Shown here: positions 8,622-17,478 of the stretch, piece by piece
Numbering within the stretch: position 1 is the first letter of the stretch
Layout of the letters: every line of letters begins with the position of its first letter
Assembly: GCA_964345635.1 (NCBI GenBank)
Contig: CAYFRM010000007.1
Coordinates: 1-36,108, forward strand
DNA from: WVXT01 sp964345635
GTDB lineage: Bacteria; UBA6262; WVXT01
Direction of reading: 5' to 3'
DNA length: 36,108 nt
Notes under the pieces: generated by a model
Databases searched by the model: none
What the model saw: the letters and a program-made list of their open reading frames with translations, nothing else
What the model was told of the DNA's origin: nothing
Program-made: the position numbers and the translations under genes

Positions 8622-9563
8622 TTGGCGTCATATTTAGTGACGGGAGGGGCCGGTTTTATTGGCTCAAATATTTGCCGGGAACTGGTTAGAAGGGAAGAGA
8701 GTGTCAGAATACTGGATGACTTCTCTACCGGTAAGAGAGAAAATATCGTCGGATTTAAAGACAATGTCGAGCTAATTGAGGGAGATATCAGGGACTTGGA
8801 AATAGTCAAGAGAGCAATGCGGGGAGTCGATTTTGTCCTCCACCAGGCAGCATTGCCCTCTGTAGAAAGGTCAGTAAAAGATCCTCTTACTACTACCAGG
8901 GTTAACGTTCTGGGCACGTTGAATGTTCTGTTGGCGGCCAGCGAGGCGAAGGTCAAGAGAGTAATTTATGCTTCTTCTTCTTCGGTTTATGGAGATACTC
9001 CCGCTCTGCCTAAAAAAGAAGAAACGAAAGCTAATCCTCAGTCTCCTTATGCGGTCACCAAGTTGTTGGGAGAAGAGTATTGTCGAATATACTATTCTAT
9101 TTACGGACTGGAGACAGTCTGTCTGCGTTACTTTAATGTTTTTGGTCCCAGACAGGATCCCGGTTCGCAATATGCAGCAGTAATTCCCAAATTCATCACT
9201 CTCATGTTGCAAGGCAAAGCGCCTCCTATCTATGGTGACGGTGAGCAGTCGCGGGACTTCTCTTTTATCGACAATGTAGTGGAAGCCAATTTACAGGCGT
9301 GCAAAGCAAAAGAAGCACCGGGGAAAGTGCTCAATGTTGCTTGTGGTAAAAGAGTGACTATAAATGAATTGGTAAAGAAGCTGAATAAGATTCTCCACGC
9401 TAAGATAGAGCCCACTTACGGGAATCCCAGAAAGGGTGACGTGAGACATTCCTTGGCAGATATCTCCCTGGCTCGCAAGATACTCCATTATTCGCCGGAG
9501 ATTGAGTTTCCCAAGGGCCTGGAAATGACTGTGCAGTGGTTCCAAAAGAAACTTTTGACGTAA
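8622..9563 (+). CDS. wbpP: UDP-N-acetylhexosamine C4-epimerase (WbpP-like SDR)
   Basis: The 313-residue extended short-chain dehydrogenase has GGAGFIGSN for NAD, SSSSVYGD, and the catalytic Tyr143-x3-Lys147 (YAVTK). The segments HQAALPSVERSVKDP, YFNVFGPRQDPGSQYAAVIP and GDVRHSLADI closely follow the Pseudomonas WbpP pattern, which interconverts UDP-GlcNAc/UDP-GalNAc and their uronic acids. The start is a TTG at 8622 preceded by AGGGGAGA; no ATG fits, because the NAD motif begins seven residues later. Placement right after the WbpA-like gene supports a UDP-GlcNAcA to UDP-GalNAcA route. Confidence 0.86.
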   Translation: MASYLVTGGAGFIGSNICRELVRREESVRILDDFSTGKRENIVGFKDNVELIEGDIRDLEIVKRAMRGVDFVLHQAALPSVERSVKDPLTTTRVNVLGTLNVLLAASEAKVKRVIYASSSSVYGDTPALPKKEETKANPQSPYAVTKLLGEEYCRIYYSIYGLETVCLRYFNVFGPRQDPGSQYAAVIPKFITLMLQGKAPPIYGDGEQSRDFSFIDNVVEANLQACKAKEAPGKVLNVACGKRVTINELVKKLNKILHAKIEPTYGNPRKGDVRHSLADISLARKILHYSPEIEFPKGLEMTVQWFQKKLLT

Positions 9564-9577
9564 TTGGAAAGGGAAAA

Positions 9578-10600
9578 ATGAATATAAAGTTAATAATTTA
9601 TGCTGCAACAGTTGTCGTCTTTGTCATATTATACTTTTCGATAAGGTGGCTTTTGCTGTCACTTTCCCGCAAAAAGAAATATAAAAGAGTAGCGGATAAA
9701 ATAAGAAAAAAAGTAAAACCTCTCCATAAACAGGAAAAAGGCGACAAAAAATACACGGTTTCTGAATATGAGGAATGTATCGCCACAACCAAAGATAAAA
9801 ATGTGAAAGCCTGGGGACGTTGGCTTCTGGCTCAATTTTATCAAAATAATCCTCATCGCCATAAAGGTTACCTGGATAATGCAATTGAGTGTTATACGCA
9901 TATAATGGAGGAATTCTCTGATTATCCCTTTCACGAAGAGAGCCTATTTCGCCTGGGAAATCTTCTCTTTTTTGAGAAGGTGGACCATAATAGAATCTGC
10001 GGTGTATACCAGGAATTGCTGGGGAAATATCCCCGGTCTAAATGGGTCACTATTGCCCGGGAGAGGGTGGAGCTTATTAAGAATAATCTCAACTATCCTC
10101 AGGCGTTGAATGATTACATTCTTGCAGAGAAACATTTTGAACGAGGCAAATATGAAAAGTCGATCCAGAGTCTCATTAATATTATTGAAAAATATCCCAA
10201 ATCGGGACTGGTCAGCGAGGCCTTGTATTTTCTGGGCGACATATATCAGTTCAAACTCAAAGATTACGGTAAGGCAATGGGTGAATATAAGAATCTCATT
10301 CGGGATTTCCCCCAGAATAGATTTGTGGCCAATGCCCAATTTAAGATTGCCGAATGTTGCCGTAAACTGGAAGAGTGGCAAGAGGCAATTAAAGCTTACA
10401 GGAAATTCATAAAAGATTACAGCCAATATGGCTATTCCGATTACGCCCAATTCTACATAGGCCAATGCTATGAGAAATTGCAGGATTGGAAAAAGGCCAA
10501 GGATGAGTATGGTCTAATTTCTGCCAATTATCCCGAAAGCATATGGACTGATGTCGCCCGTAACAGAATCAGATATTTACAGAAATACCTGGGAGGTTAA
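9578..10600 (+). CDS. membrane-anchored TPR protein
   Basis: The 340-residue protein begins with one membrane helix (about residues 2-25) followed by a basic stretch, then 5-6 tetratricopeptide-like units with the TPR_6 pattern, such as YEKSIQSLINIIEKYP, YGKAMGEYKNLIRDFP and WQEAIKAYRKFIKDY. It is likely anchored in the inner membrane with the repeats as a protein-binding scaffold. I use the ATG at 9578 because GGAAAGGG lies just upstream; an upstream GTG at 9536 would overlap the epimerase gene. It sits between sugar-nucleotide genes and the lipid-carrier transferase, so a scaffold role in glycan assembly is possible, but no function is shown. Confidence 0.8.
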   Translation: MNIKLIIYAATVVVFVILYFSIRWLLLSLSRKKKYKRVADKIRKKVKPLHKQEKGDKKYTVSEYEECIATTKDKNVKAWGRWLLAQFYQNNPHRHKGYLDNAIECYTHIMEEFSDYPFHEESLFRLGNLLFFEKVDHNRICGVYQELLGKYPRSKWVTIARERVELIKNNLNYPQALNDYILAEKHFERGKYEKSIQSLINIIEKYPKSGLVSEALYFLGDIYQFKLKDYGKAMGEYKNLIRDFPQNRFVANAQFKIAECCRKLEEWQEAIKAYRKFIKDYSQYGYSDYAQFYIGQCYEKLQDWKKAKDEYGLISANYPESIWTDVARNRIRYLQKYLGG

Positions 10601-10602
10601 CC

Positions 10603-11613
10603 ATGATTTCCTATGTAGTGGCATTTTTCTTTGCTCTGGCTTTAGCCTACGTATTGACTCCTCTGTTAAGAAAAATAGCCATCAAGTTTGAAATTCTCGA
10701 CCATCCTGTTCCCGATTTGAAGATTCATTCCGCTCCGGTTCCCTATTTAGGGGGATTGGCCATCTGGCTGGCTTTTATTTTTACTCTTTTGGGAGTCAGA
10801 TTTCTCACTCATTTCCCCACGGGAACTCTGCGCAACCTCCGCGGAATATTCTACGGAGGGACCTTAATAATGGTCCTGGGAGTTATCGACGACATCTGGA
10901 AACTCGACTACAGAGTAAAGCTTTTTGGACAATTCATTGCCAGCCTCATCCTTATTCTGTATAATATCAGAATAGAATTCGTTTCCAATCTGCCCTTGTC
11001 CATCATTCTGACTGTTTTCTGGGTAGTGGGCATAACTAATGCCATTAACATAATTGATATAATGGACGGCCTGGCTGCGGGAGTGGTGGTTATTGCTGGT
11101 CTGGCTTTTTCCTTCATTGCTTTACCCACGGAAAAGATTTATGTCAACTTTGCCGCCTTGGCTCTTGCGGGAAGTTGCCTCGGTTTCTTGAAATACAACT
11201 GGCAACCAGCAAAGATATTTATGGGAGATTCCGGGAGCTTGTTTATCGGGTTCATTCTGGCTGCTATCTCGTTGGGAGAAAGTTATACGACAATAAATAA
11301 TATCGGACTTTTTGCTCCCTTCTTGGTCTTGGGCATCCCCATCTACGACACATTATTGGTCATATTTTTCCGGATACTCAACGGGAAATCGATATTTGCC
11401 GGAAGCCGCGACCATTTTGCTTTCCGGCTGGAGGCAATGGGACACAGCAGGAAGAAAGTCGTTCTGATTAACTACTTTCTCACGGCCATTCTGGGACTGG
11501 CGGCGTTTCTCATAACCATAATTAGATTTGAGCTGGCGGTGATTATATACGCGGTGATTATCGCTTTTGCTATCATTTTTGCTACTCGCTTAGTTTATGT
11601 CAGGGTGGAATGA
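10603..11613 (+). CDS. WecA/TagO-type undecaprenyl-phosphate sugar-1-phosphate transferase
   Basis: The 336-residue polytopic protein (about ten membrane segments) carries the polyprenyl-phosphate HexNAc-1-phosphate transferase motifs in order: GVIDDIWKLD near residues 92-101, NAINIIDIMDGLAAG near 146-160, FMGDSGSLFIGF near 206-217 and the cytoplasmic SRDHFAFRL near 266. It should start glycan synthesis by moving HexNAc-1-phosphate from UDP-HexNAc to undecaprenyl phosphate. It lacks the MraY-specific signatures and is more like WecA, TagO or WbpL. It follows the TPR gene after 2 bases and its stop overlaps the start of the next gene (ATGA), indicating coupling. Confidence 0.88.
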   Translation: MISYVVAFFFALALAYVLTPLLRKIAIKFEILDHPVPDLKIHSAPVPYLGGLAIWLAFIFTLLGVRFLTHFPTGTLRNLRGIFYGGTLIMVLGVIDDIWKLDYRVKLFGQFIASLILILYNIRIEFVSNLPLSIILTVFWVVGITNAINIIDIMDGLAAGVVVIAGLAFSFIALPTEKIYVNFAALALAGSCLGFLKYNWQPAKIFMGDSGSLFIGFILAAISLGESYTTINNIGLFAPFLVLGIPIYDTLLVIFFRILNGKSIFAGSRDHFAFRLEAMGHSRKKVVLINYFLTAILGLAAFLITIIRFELAVIIYAVIIAFAIIFATRLVYVRVE

Positions 11614-12959
11614 TGACGGGAAAAGTATTGATAATAGGAGCGGGGTTGACCGGTCTATCGACTGCTTTCCATCTGGAGAAGCTGGGAGGAATAGACTACT
11701 CTATTTACGAGAAAAGAGAGAAGGTCGGTGGCCTGTGTCGTTCAGAGTACAGAGAAGGGCGCGGATTGACAGGCAGATTCACTTTCGACGTCCTGGGACA
11801 CCTTCTGCACTTGAAGCAGCAATATACTAAGCATCTGGTAAGAGAACTTTTGCAGGGAAATATCAAGGCCGATATCCCCAGAGACGCCCGTATCTATTCC
11901 CGGGGTATTTACACCAGATATCCGTTCCAGGCGAATACATACGGCCTGCCAAAAGAAGTAGTGAAAGAATGTGTCTTTGGATTTATTGATGCGAGGTGCC
12001 GTTTTCGTCACTCCCGGAAGGTTCCGTCTGAGGAGTCATTCTACGATTGGATTTTACGAAATTTCGGAAAAGGAATTGCCGAACATTTTATGATTCCGTA
12101 CAATCAAAAAATATGGACAGTCCATCCAAGAAAACTGACCTGTGGGTGGCTAAAATATGTGCCTTTACCCGATTTTCGAGAAGTGGTAATTGGTGCTTTG
12201 GAAGAACAGGAAAAGGCTTTCGGATACAATGTCCGTTTCGACTATCCGCAAAAAGGCGGCATCCAGAAATTGCCTGATGCATTTGCTGACAGGATTAAGA
12301 ATTTGAAATTGAATACAGCCCTTTCCAAGTTAGACATAAGAAAGAAAGTGGCCTACTTCAAAGGGGGAAAAATCGAGGAGAATTTCCCATTCCTGGTTTC
12401 CACAGTTCCTCTGAAAGAATTGGTTTTAAAGATAATAGAAGATATGCCACAAAGAATTAAGGATGCCGCCGGAAAGTTGAAACATAACTCAGTTTTGAGC
12501 CTGAATCTGGGAATTAAACGCGAGAACGTGGATCACGGACATTGGGTCTATTTTCCCGAGAAAAAATATATTTTCTATCGGGTCGGGTTTCCCAAGAAGT
12601 TTTCCCGCAATATGTGTCCTGCTGGCACCAGCTCTCTCTGCGTGGAGATTGCCTGTAAGCCAGGCCAGTTGAGCGCGAAAAGGAAAAGAGAACTTATCGC
12701 CCGAGCAAAAAAGGACCTGGTCAAAGCCGGGATTCTAAGAACGGAGAGGGAAATCATTGTGGAGCATAGAGAACAGATACCGTACGCCTACGTAATTTAC
12801 GATAGACAGCGAGATAGGAACTTTGAGACGATCAAACAATACCTGGAGAAGAATCGTATCTACTCAGTGGGACGATATGGTGGCTGGAAGTATTCTACAA
12901 TGGAAGAGGCAATTTTGGAGGGCAATGAAATTGCCGGGAAGTTAGCTTCAAAGTTGTAG
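11610..12959 (+). CDS. FAD-dependent oxidoreductase (amine oxidase / protoporphyrinogen oxidase-like)
   Basis: The 449-residue protein begins with a dinucleotide-binding GAGLTGLSTAFHLEK (residues 10-24) followed by YSIYEKREKVGGLCRSE, the second FAD contact of the amine-oxidase family. A late GRYGGWKYSTMEEAI near the C-terminus closes the FAD site. It shares these features with UDP-galactopyranose mutase relatives and with FAD oxidoreductases common in polysaccharide loci. A specific reaction cannot be assigned. It may act on a nucleotide sugar or a lipid-linked intermediate. It starts within the stop of the WecA-like gene. Its TAG stop lies inside the first GTAGC of a REP-like element. Confidence 0.8.
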   Translation: MMTGKVLIIGAGLTGLSTAFHLEKLGGIDYSIYEKREKVGGLCRSEYREGRGLTGRFTFDVLGHLLHLKQQYTKHLVRELLQGNIKADIPRDARIYSRGIYTRYPFQANTYGLPKEVVKECVFGFIDARCRFRHSRKVPSEESFYDWILRNFGKGIAEHFMIPYNQKIWTVHPRKLTCGWLKYVPLPDFREVVIGALEEQEKAFGYNVRFDYPQKGGIQKLPDAFADRIKNLKLNTALSKLDIRKKVAYFKGGKIEENFPFLVSTVPLKELVLKIIEDMPQRIKDAAGKLKHNSVLSLNLGIKRENVDHGHWVYFPEKKYIFYRVGFPKKFSRNMCPAGTSSLCVEIACKPGQLSAKRKRELIARAKKDLVKAGILRTEREIIVEHREQIPYAYVIYDRQRDRNFETIKQYLEKNRIYSVGRYGGWKYSTMEEAILEGNEIAGKLASKL

Positions 12960-12985
12960 CTCTCCCGATGAATCGGGACCGCTAC
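12956..12985 (+). repeat. REP-like element, single hairpin bounded by GTAGC/GCTAC
   Basis: GTAGC at 12956-12960 and the inverted GCTAC at 12981-12985 bracket a 6-bp hairpin, TCCCGA-TGAA-TCGGGA, at 12963-12978. The first GTAGC overlaps the TAG stop of the preceding gene. The GTAG-plus-hairpin layout is shared with four other sites in the window, although the hairpin arms differ. Confidence 0.55.
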
Positions 12986-13001
12986 GTACGTTACGGTAAA
13001 T

Positions 13002-13030
13002 GCCGAACCGGTTATAGCCGGTCGGCTTTT
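13002..13030 (+). terminator. possible Rho-independent terminator or hairpin
   Basis: GCCGAACCGG (13002-13011) pairs with CCGGTCGGC (13018-13026), with one bulged A and a 6-base loop, and is followed by TTTT. The T-run is short and the start codon of the next gene is only 12 bases further on, so it may act as a partial terminator or RNA-stability hairpin. Confidence 0.4.
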
Positions 13031-13041
13031 CAGGAGGGAAA

Positions 13042-13983
13042 ATGCGTTGTCTGGTTACCGGTTGCGCTGGATTTATCGGGTCGCATCTGTCGGAAAAATT
13101 GATTGAATCCGGCTTTGAGGTCATAGGGATAGACTCGTTCACAGATTACTATGACCGGAGAATTAAGGAAGCCAATGTGCAGGGCCTGCGGCAATCAACC
13201 AATTTCACCCTTGTAAGAGAAGACGTTTTGGGTGTAGAATGGGATAAATTGCTGGAAGGGGTCGATTATGTCTTCCACCATGCTGCCCAGCCGGGAGTTC
13301 TCGCCAGCTGGGGAACGCGTTTTGAAGCGTACATAAATAACAACATTCTGGCCACGCAGAGATTGCTGGAGGCAACCAAGAAACTTCCTCTGAAATCGCT
13401 TATTTTCGCTTCGTCTTCCTCCGTTTACGGAGATTGCAAGCTGCCGATGCGGGAAGATAGACCACTTTGTCCAGTCTCCCCTTACGGCGTCTCCAAGCTG
13501 GCCTGTGAAAGTCTCTGTTATTCCTACTGGAAGAATTTTGGGATTCCCGTAGTATCGTTAAGGTATTTTACGGTCTACGGCCCGCGCCAGAGACCGGATA
13601 TGGCTTTTCACAAGTTTATACGGGCAATATTACAGGGAGAAGAGATTACCATCTACGGGGATGGAAACCAGACGCGCGATTTCACTTATATTGAGGATGT
13701 TGTGAAAGCCAATTTCCTGATTATGGATAAGGACTGTTCGGGAGAGGTGATCAATATTGGCGGGGGCATTCATACGAAAATAAATGAAATAACCGCTCTC
13801 CTGCAAAAGCTGATGGGAAAGAAAGCCCGTATCAGGCATATCAACCCGCAAAAAGGGGATATGAGGGATACTCTTGCTGATATCGGTAAAGCAAAAAAAT
13901 TATTGAATTATAATCCCCGCTTCGATCTAACAGAGGGCCTTAAGAGAGAGATAGAATGGTTGAAGGAGATAGCCAAACTTTGA
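13042..13983 (+). CDS. NAD-dependent sugar-nucleotide epimerase (extended SDR)
   Basis: The 313-residue protein has GCAGFIGSH at the N-terminus for NAD, FHHAAQPGV, SSSSVYGD around residues 124-131 and the catalytic pair Tyr148/Lys152 in SPYGVSK. The segment DSFTDYYDRRIKEAN resembles UDP-glucuronate 4-epimerases, while RYFTVYGPRQRPDMAFHKF is common to UDP-uronate and UDP-glucose epimerases. The exact substrate is therefore open, with a UDP-glucuronate or UDP-hexose C4 epimerase most likely. GGAGGGAA precedes the ATG. It is separate in sequence from the WbpP-like epimerase at 8622, so the locus can make at least two epimerised sugars. Confidence 0.82.
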   Translation: MRCLVTGCAGFIGSHLSEKLIESGFEVIGIDSFTDYYDRRIKEANVQGLRQSTNFTLVREDVLGVEWDKLLEGVDYVFHHAAQPGVLASWGTRFEAYINNNILATQRLLEATKKLPLKSLIFASSSSVYGDCKLPMREDRPLCPVSPYGVSKLACESLCYSYWKNFGIPVVSLRYFTVYGPRQRPDMAFHKFIRAILQGEEITIYGDGNQTRDFTYIEDVVKANFLIMDKDCSGEVINIGGGIHTKINEITALLQKLMGKKARIRHINPQKGDMRDTLADIGKAKKLLNYNPRFDLTEGLKREIEWLKEIAKL

Positions 13984-14020
13984 CGGAACTTTTGCGGATC
14001 TTCTGAGGCAGGATGCGAAA

Positions 14021-15157
14021 ATGGCCAAGATAAGAGTTGCCCATATCATTACTATGCTGGAACTGGGCGGCGCGCAGCAGAACACGATTTACACAGTCGA
14101 GCATTTAGATCGCGACAGGTACGAACCTATCCTGATTAGCGGCCCGGGTGGCATCCTTGACCGGGAGGTGGGAAACAATCCCCGGATAAGGTGTTTCTTC
14201 ATTCGCCACCTAGTCAGGCCTATTTCTCCGCTGAGAGATACGCTGGCTCTGATTTCCTTGTATCGGCTTCTGAAATCGAAAGAGGTCGGGCTGGTTCATA
14301 CTCACTCTTCCAAAGCGGGCATTCTTGGCCGGTGGGCGGCCCATTTTGCCAGAGTTCCCAGAATAATGCATACTTATCATGGATTCGGGTTTAACGACTA
14401 TCAAAATTGGTGGGTTAGAAAACTGCTTATCTGGTTGGAAAGGGTGACTGCCAGGGTTACTGACAAACTGGTGGCTGTATCTGGCGAGAACATCAAGAAA
14501 GGTCTGGCGAACGGGATCGGAGAAGAGCAACAATACACTGTGATTCACAGCGGGATAAAAAATAGAGCGTTTTCTGAGATTAATATTGATATTGATGAAA
14601 AAAGAAGGGAAATCGGAGTAGAAAAGAATGAATCCGTAATCGGAATGATTGCCTGTTTCAAGCCGCAAAAAGCTCCTTTGAACTTTATCAGATTGGCTGA
14701 GAGGGTCTGTTCTATCTATTCCCGGGCAAGATTTGTCCTGGTTGGCGACGGCGAGCTAAGGCCAAAAATCGAGAAACTGATCGCAGAACTAAACCTGGAA
14801 AAACAAGTGATTTTGACCGGGTGGCGGAGAGACATTCCGCAGTTAATCCATATTTTTGATGTTCTGGTATTGACTTCTATATGGGAGGGTTTGCCCAGAG
14901 TTTTCCTGGAAGCGTGGGCATGCGGGAAACCCGTAGTGGCTACCAACGTAGATGGCGCCCGGGAAGCAATTATTGACGGGAAAAACGGATTCCTGATTGA
15001 GCCGGATGACTTAAATAGAATGGCCGAAAGAGTGGTTTGGCTAATCAGAAACAGGGAGCAAGCGCAAAAAATGGGACAGGAGGGTCGGAAGACTCTTTAT
15101 CCGGCTTTCGATATAGATTGTATGGTAAAAGAGATAGAAAGTCTCTACTCAGGATAG
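14021..15157 (+). CDS. family 4 glycosyltransferase (GT-B fold)
   Basis: The 378-residue protein has the GT-B two-domain form. The N-terminal domain opens with AHIITMLELGGAQQNT, the glycine-rich acceptor loop of GT4 enzymes. The C-terminal domain has VLVGDGELRPKIE, then EGLPRVFLEAWACGKPVVATNVDGAREAI, which contains the EX7E retaining-transferase motif, and ends with NGFLIEPDD. It is a retaining sugar transferase using a nucleotide-sugar donor, probably acting on the lipid-linked glycan. It is the last gene of the glycan locus before the metabolic genes and has a start ATG at 14021 with a weak purine-rich leader. Confidence 0.88.
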   Translation: MAKIRVAHIITMLELGGAQQNTIYTVEHLDRDRYEPILISGPGGILDREVGNNPRIRCFFIRHLVRPISPLRDTLALISLYRLLKSKEVGLVHTHSSKAGILGRWAAHFARVPRIMHTYHGFGFNDYQNWWVRKLLIWLERVTARVTDKLVAVSGENIKKGLANGIGEEQQYTVIHSGIKNRAFSEINIDIDEKRREIGVEKNESVIGMIACFKPQKAPLNFIRLAERVCSIYSRARFVLVGDGELRPKIEKLIAELNLEKQVILTGWRRDIPQLIHIFDVLVLTSIWEGLPRVFLEAWACGKPVVATNVDGAREAIIDGKNGFLIEPDDLNRMAERVVWLIRNREQAQKMGQEGRKTLYPAFDIDCMVKEIESLYSG

Positions 15158-15187
15158 ACTTTACATTATTCACAGGAAGGAGCCGTT

Positions 15188-16438
15188 ATGGGTCAAACAC
15201 TTGCGGAAAAGATTATCAGTAACCGCTGCAAAAAAAAGGTTTACGCTGATGAAATAGCCATCGTTCCGGTAGACATTTGCATGCTCCAGGACGGCACGGG
15301 TCCTCTCGCTTTACGACAACTAAGTAAGATAGCCGCCCATAAGGTACGGAACACCATAATTTTCCTCGATCACGCTGCTCCCAGTCCGCGACAGGAACTC
15401 TCCAATGCCCATAAGGCCCTGCGGGAATTCGCAGAAAAGACAAAGGTGAAATTATCCGACATTGGAGAAGGCATTTCCCATCAGATATTGGCGGAAAGTT
15501 TCGTGAATCCCGGCGATATTGTGGTTGGCGCCGATTCGCACACTTGCACTTCCGGTGCCCTGGGTGCCTTTGCCACCGGAATGGGCTCCACAGACGTGGC
15601 CATAGCGATGGCTACGGGTAAGACCTGGCTTAGAGTTCCCCTGACGTTCTTGATTAACGTGGAAGGAAAGTTTCCCCGGGGCGTCTCGGCCAAGGATTTG
15701 ATTCTGTACATTATCGGCGTGTTGCGAGCCGACGGAGCAACTTACAGAGCTCTGGAATTTTCCGGTGAGGCGGTGGAAAAGATGTCTATCTCCGGCAGGC
15801 TTACTCTTTGCAATATGGCCGTAGAAGCAGGAGCCAAGGCTGGTATCGTTGCTTCCGATGGAATAACCAGAGCCTATTTAAAAGAGAGAGGCCGGGAAAA
15901 GAAATATAAAGAGATTAAGGCAGACAAGGATGCAAAATACGAAAAAGTTCTTGCAATCGAAGCCAGAAAATTGGAGCCAATGGTCGCCTTTCCCGAGACC
16001 CCTGATAATGTTAAACCAATTTCTCAGATAAAAGCTAAAAACATCAGAATTGACCAGGTTTTCATTGGCACCTGTACCAACGGGCGAATAGAGGATTTGC
16101 GCCTGGCGGCAAAGATATTGAAAGGGCGAAGATGTGCTCCGGGAGTAAGGTTAATCGTTGCTCCAGCTTCCCGGAGGGTCTACCTCCGGGCAGTGAAAGA
16201 AGGAATTATGGAGGTGTTGGCGGAAGCGGGAGCCACCATTTTGAACCCTGGTTGCGGGCCCTGCGTGGGGTTGCAGGGAGGAATTTTGGCAGATAACGAG
16301 AAGTGCCTTTCCACAGCGAATCGCAATTTTAAGGGCAGAATGGGTAATCCCAGGTCCCAGATATATCTTTCTTCTCCAGCTACGGCTGCCTGGACAGCGG
16401 TAAAGGGAAAGATAAGCGACCCCAGGGAAATAGCATAA
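15188..16438 (+). CDS. leuC: LeuC-type hydro-lyase large subunit (isopropylmalate isomerase/homoaconitase/aconitase family)
   Basis: The 416-residue protein is the large subunit of the two-subunit aconitase superfamily. The [4Fe-4S] ligands are Cys296 (FIGTCTNGR), Cys356 and Cys359 (NPGCGPCVG). GADSHTCTSGALGAFATGMGSTD at residues 114-136 is a family signature. The length fits the short LeuC/HacA group. LeuC members convert 2- and 3-isopropylmalate; others act on homoaconitate, citrate or methylmalate. With an isocitrate dehydrogenase-like gene downstream and no leuA or leuB in view, an aconitase-like role is possible. AGGAAGGAG lies 6-7 bases before the ATG. Its partner leuD is separated from it by a methyltransferase gene. 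Confidence 0.9.
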   Translation: MGQTLAEKIISNRCKKKVYADEIAIVPVDICMLQDGTGPLALRQLSKIAAHKVRNTIIFLDHAAPSPRQELSNAHKALREFAEKTKVKLSDIGEGISHQILAESFVNPGDIVVGADSHTCTSGALGAFATGMGSTDVAIAMATGKTWLRVPLTFLINVEGKFPRGVSAKDLILYIIGVLRADGATYRALEFSGEAVEKMSISGRLTLCNMAVEAGAKAGIVASDGITRAYLKERGREKKYKEIKADKDAKYEKVLAIEARKLEPMVAFPETPDNVKPISQIKAKNIRIDQVFIGTCTNGRIEDLRLAAKILKGRRCAPGVRLIVAPASRRVYLRAVKEGIMEVLAEAGATILNPGCGPCVGLQGGILADNEKCLSTANRNFKGRMGNPRSQIYLSSPATAAWTAVKGKISDPREIA

Positions 16439-16489
16439 GAAGCAACCTTTGCAGAAGATCGGCATTATTTTTATGTTGCGGGGGAGAGT

Positions 16490-17452
16490 ATGGCAAACGA
16501 AAATTGTAACAAATTTGATAAAGTTTGCATAGATATAGAAAAAGCATTTAATGAACAGAGTTTGAATCTATACAGAACTCGTAAATTCAACAAGGATTCT
16601 TGTACAAGAAAAGAGTATAGGATAAGATTTCTCAAAATGATTGGTTCCCTGATAAGAACGTATTCTATGGGAATCCTGTATAAATTAGGTCTTTTGGAAA
16701 AATTAATGTGTTCAAATCTATTACTGGGATGGTTTGAGGAATTCAGAAATTTTTGGGTTGATTACCTGAAGAATAGACCAATAGATATTATCGACTTCCA
16801 TTTTCTCCGGGTTAATTATCGTACAAAATTTCAAGAAGTTTCGTATGAAGATGAGTCAAATGCAACAAAATTTATTGAGGCATGGCAAAAAAATGAGAAT
16901 GTCCATCTACTTTTCCATTGTATCTGGAAATATGCTAAGTCGGCATATTTGGATTTTCATCTATTTTCCAAACATATTCGCAATAATGCTCATATTTTGG
17001 AATATGGGTGTGGAATTGCGCCAATAACCACGGGGCTTATCAGGTATTGTTCGTATAAGAATTTGAGATTTACAATAGCGGATATAAAGCAAATAAATTT
17101 TTTATATGCGAGATGGAAATTTTCTCAAAAAGATTATATAGATTCTATTACTATAGATCCTGCTATTTGTGATAATTTACCCCCAGAAAAGAAGTATGAT
17201 GTAATATTATGTCTCACTGTACTGGAACATTTACCTAATCCATTGGCAGTAACAAAAGTGCTCCATGATCACTTAAAAACGGGAGGAATTCTGGTTTTTG
17301 ACTATGTCAAGGGAGAGGGTAAAGGACTGGATACAAAGAGAGGCGTGACGGAGAGGGAAAAAGTATTGAATTTCATAGAACAAAATTTTAGGCTTCTCAA
17401 GGGTAGGATTAACTATAAAGAGAGCACAGGATTAACGGTAGTAAAGAAATGA
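16490..17452 (+). CDS. SAM-dependent methyltransferase-like protein inserted between leuC and leuD
   Basis: The 320-residue protein has an N-terminal helical region of about 165 residues with no recognised motif, then a methyltransferase domain with motif I HILEYGCGIAPITTG (residues 167-182), FTIADIKQ for the acidic residue and VILCLTVLEHLPNP as motif IV. GGGGGAGAG precedes the ATG. It is far more AT-rich than leuC and leuD on either side and resembles the methyltransferases at 339 and 6448, so acquisition from a glycan locus is likely. It ends with an ATGA overlap where an alternative leuD start could lie. Its substrate is unknown. Confidence 0.75.
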   Translation: MANENCNKFDKVCIDIEKAFNEQSLNLYRTRKFNKDSCTRKEYRIRFLKMIGSLIRTYSMGILYKLGLLEKLMCSNLLLGWFEEFRNFWVDYLKNRPIDIIDFHFLRVNYRTKFQEVSYEDESNATKFIEAWQKNENVHLLFHCIWKYAKSAYLDFHLFSKHIRNNAHILEYGCGIAPITTGLIRYCSYKNLRFTIADIKQINFLYARWKFSQKDYIDSITIDPAICDNLPPEKKYDVILCLTVLEHLPNPLAVTKVLHDHLKTGGILVFDYVKGEGKGLDTKRGVTEREKVLNFIEQNFRLLKGRINYKESTGLTVVKK

Positions 17453-17478
17453 ATTGGATTTTTGAGGAGGAGGGGAGA

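Noticed and set aside
9944..10465. 173-codon antisense open frame opposite the TPR protein
   Set aside because: The + strand encodes regular TPR units here, and the antisense frame shows no ribosome binding site or motif.
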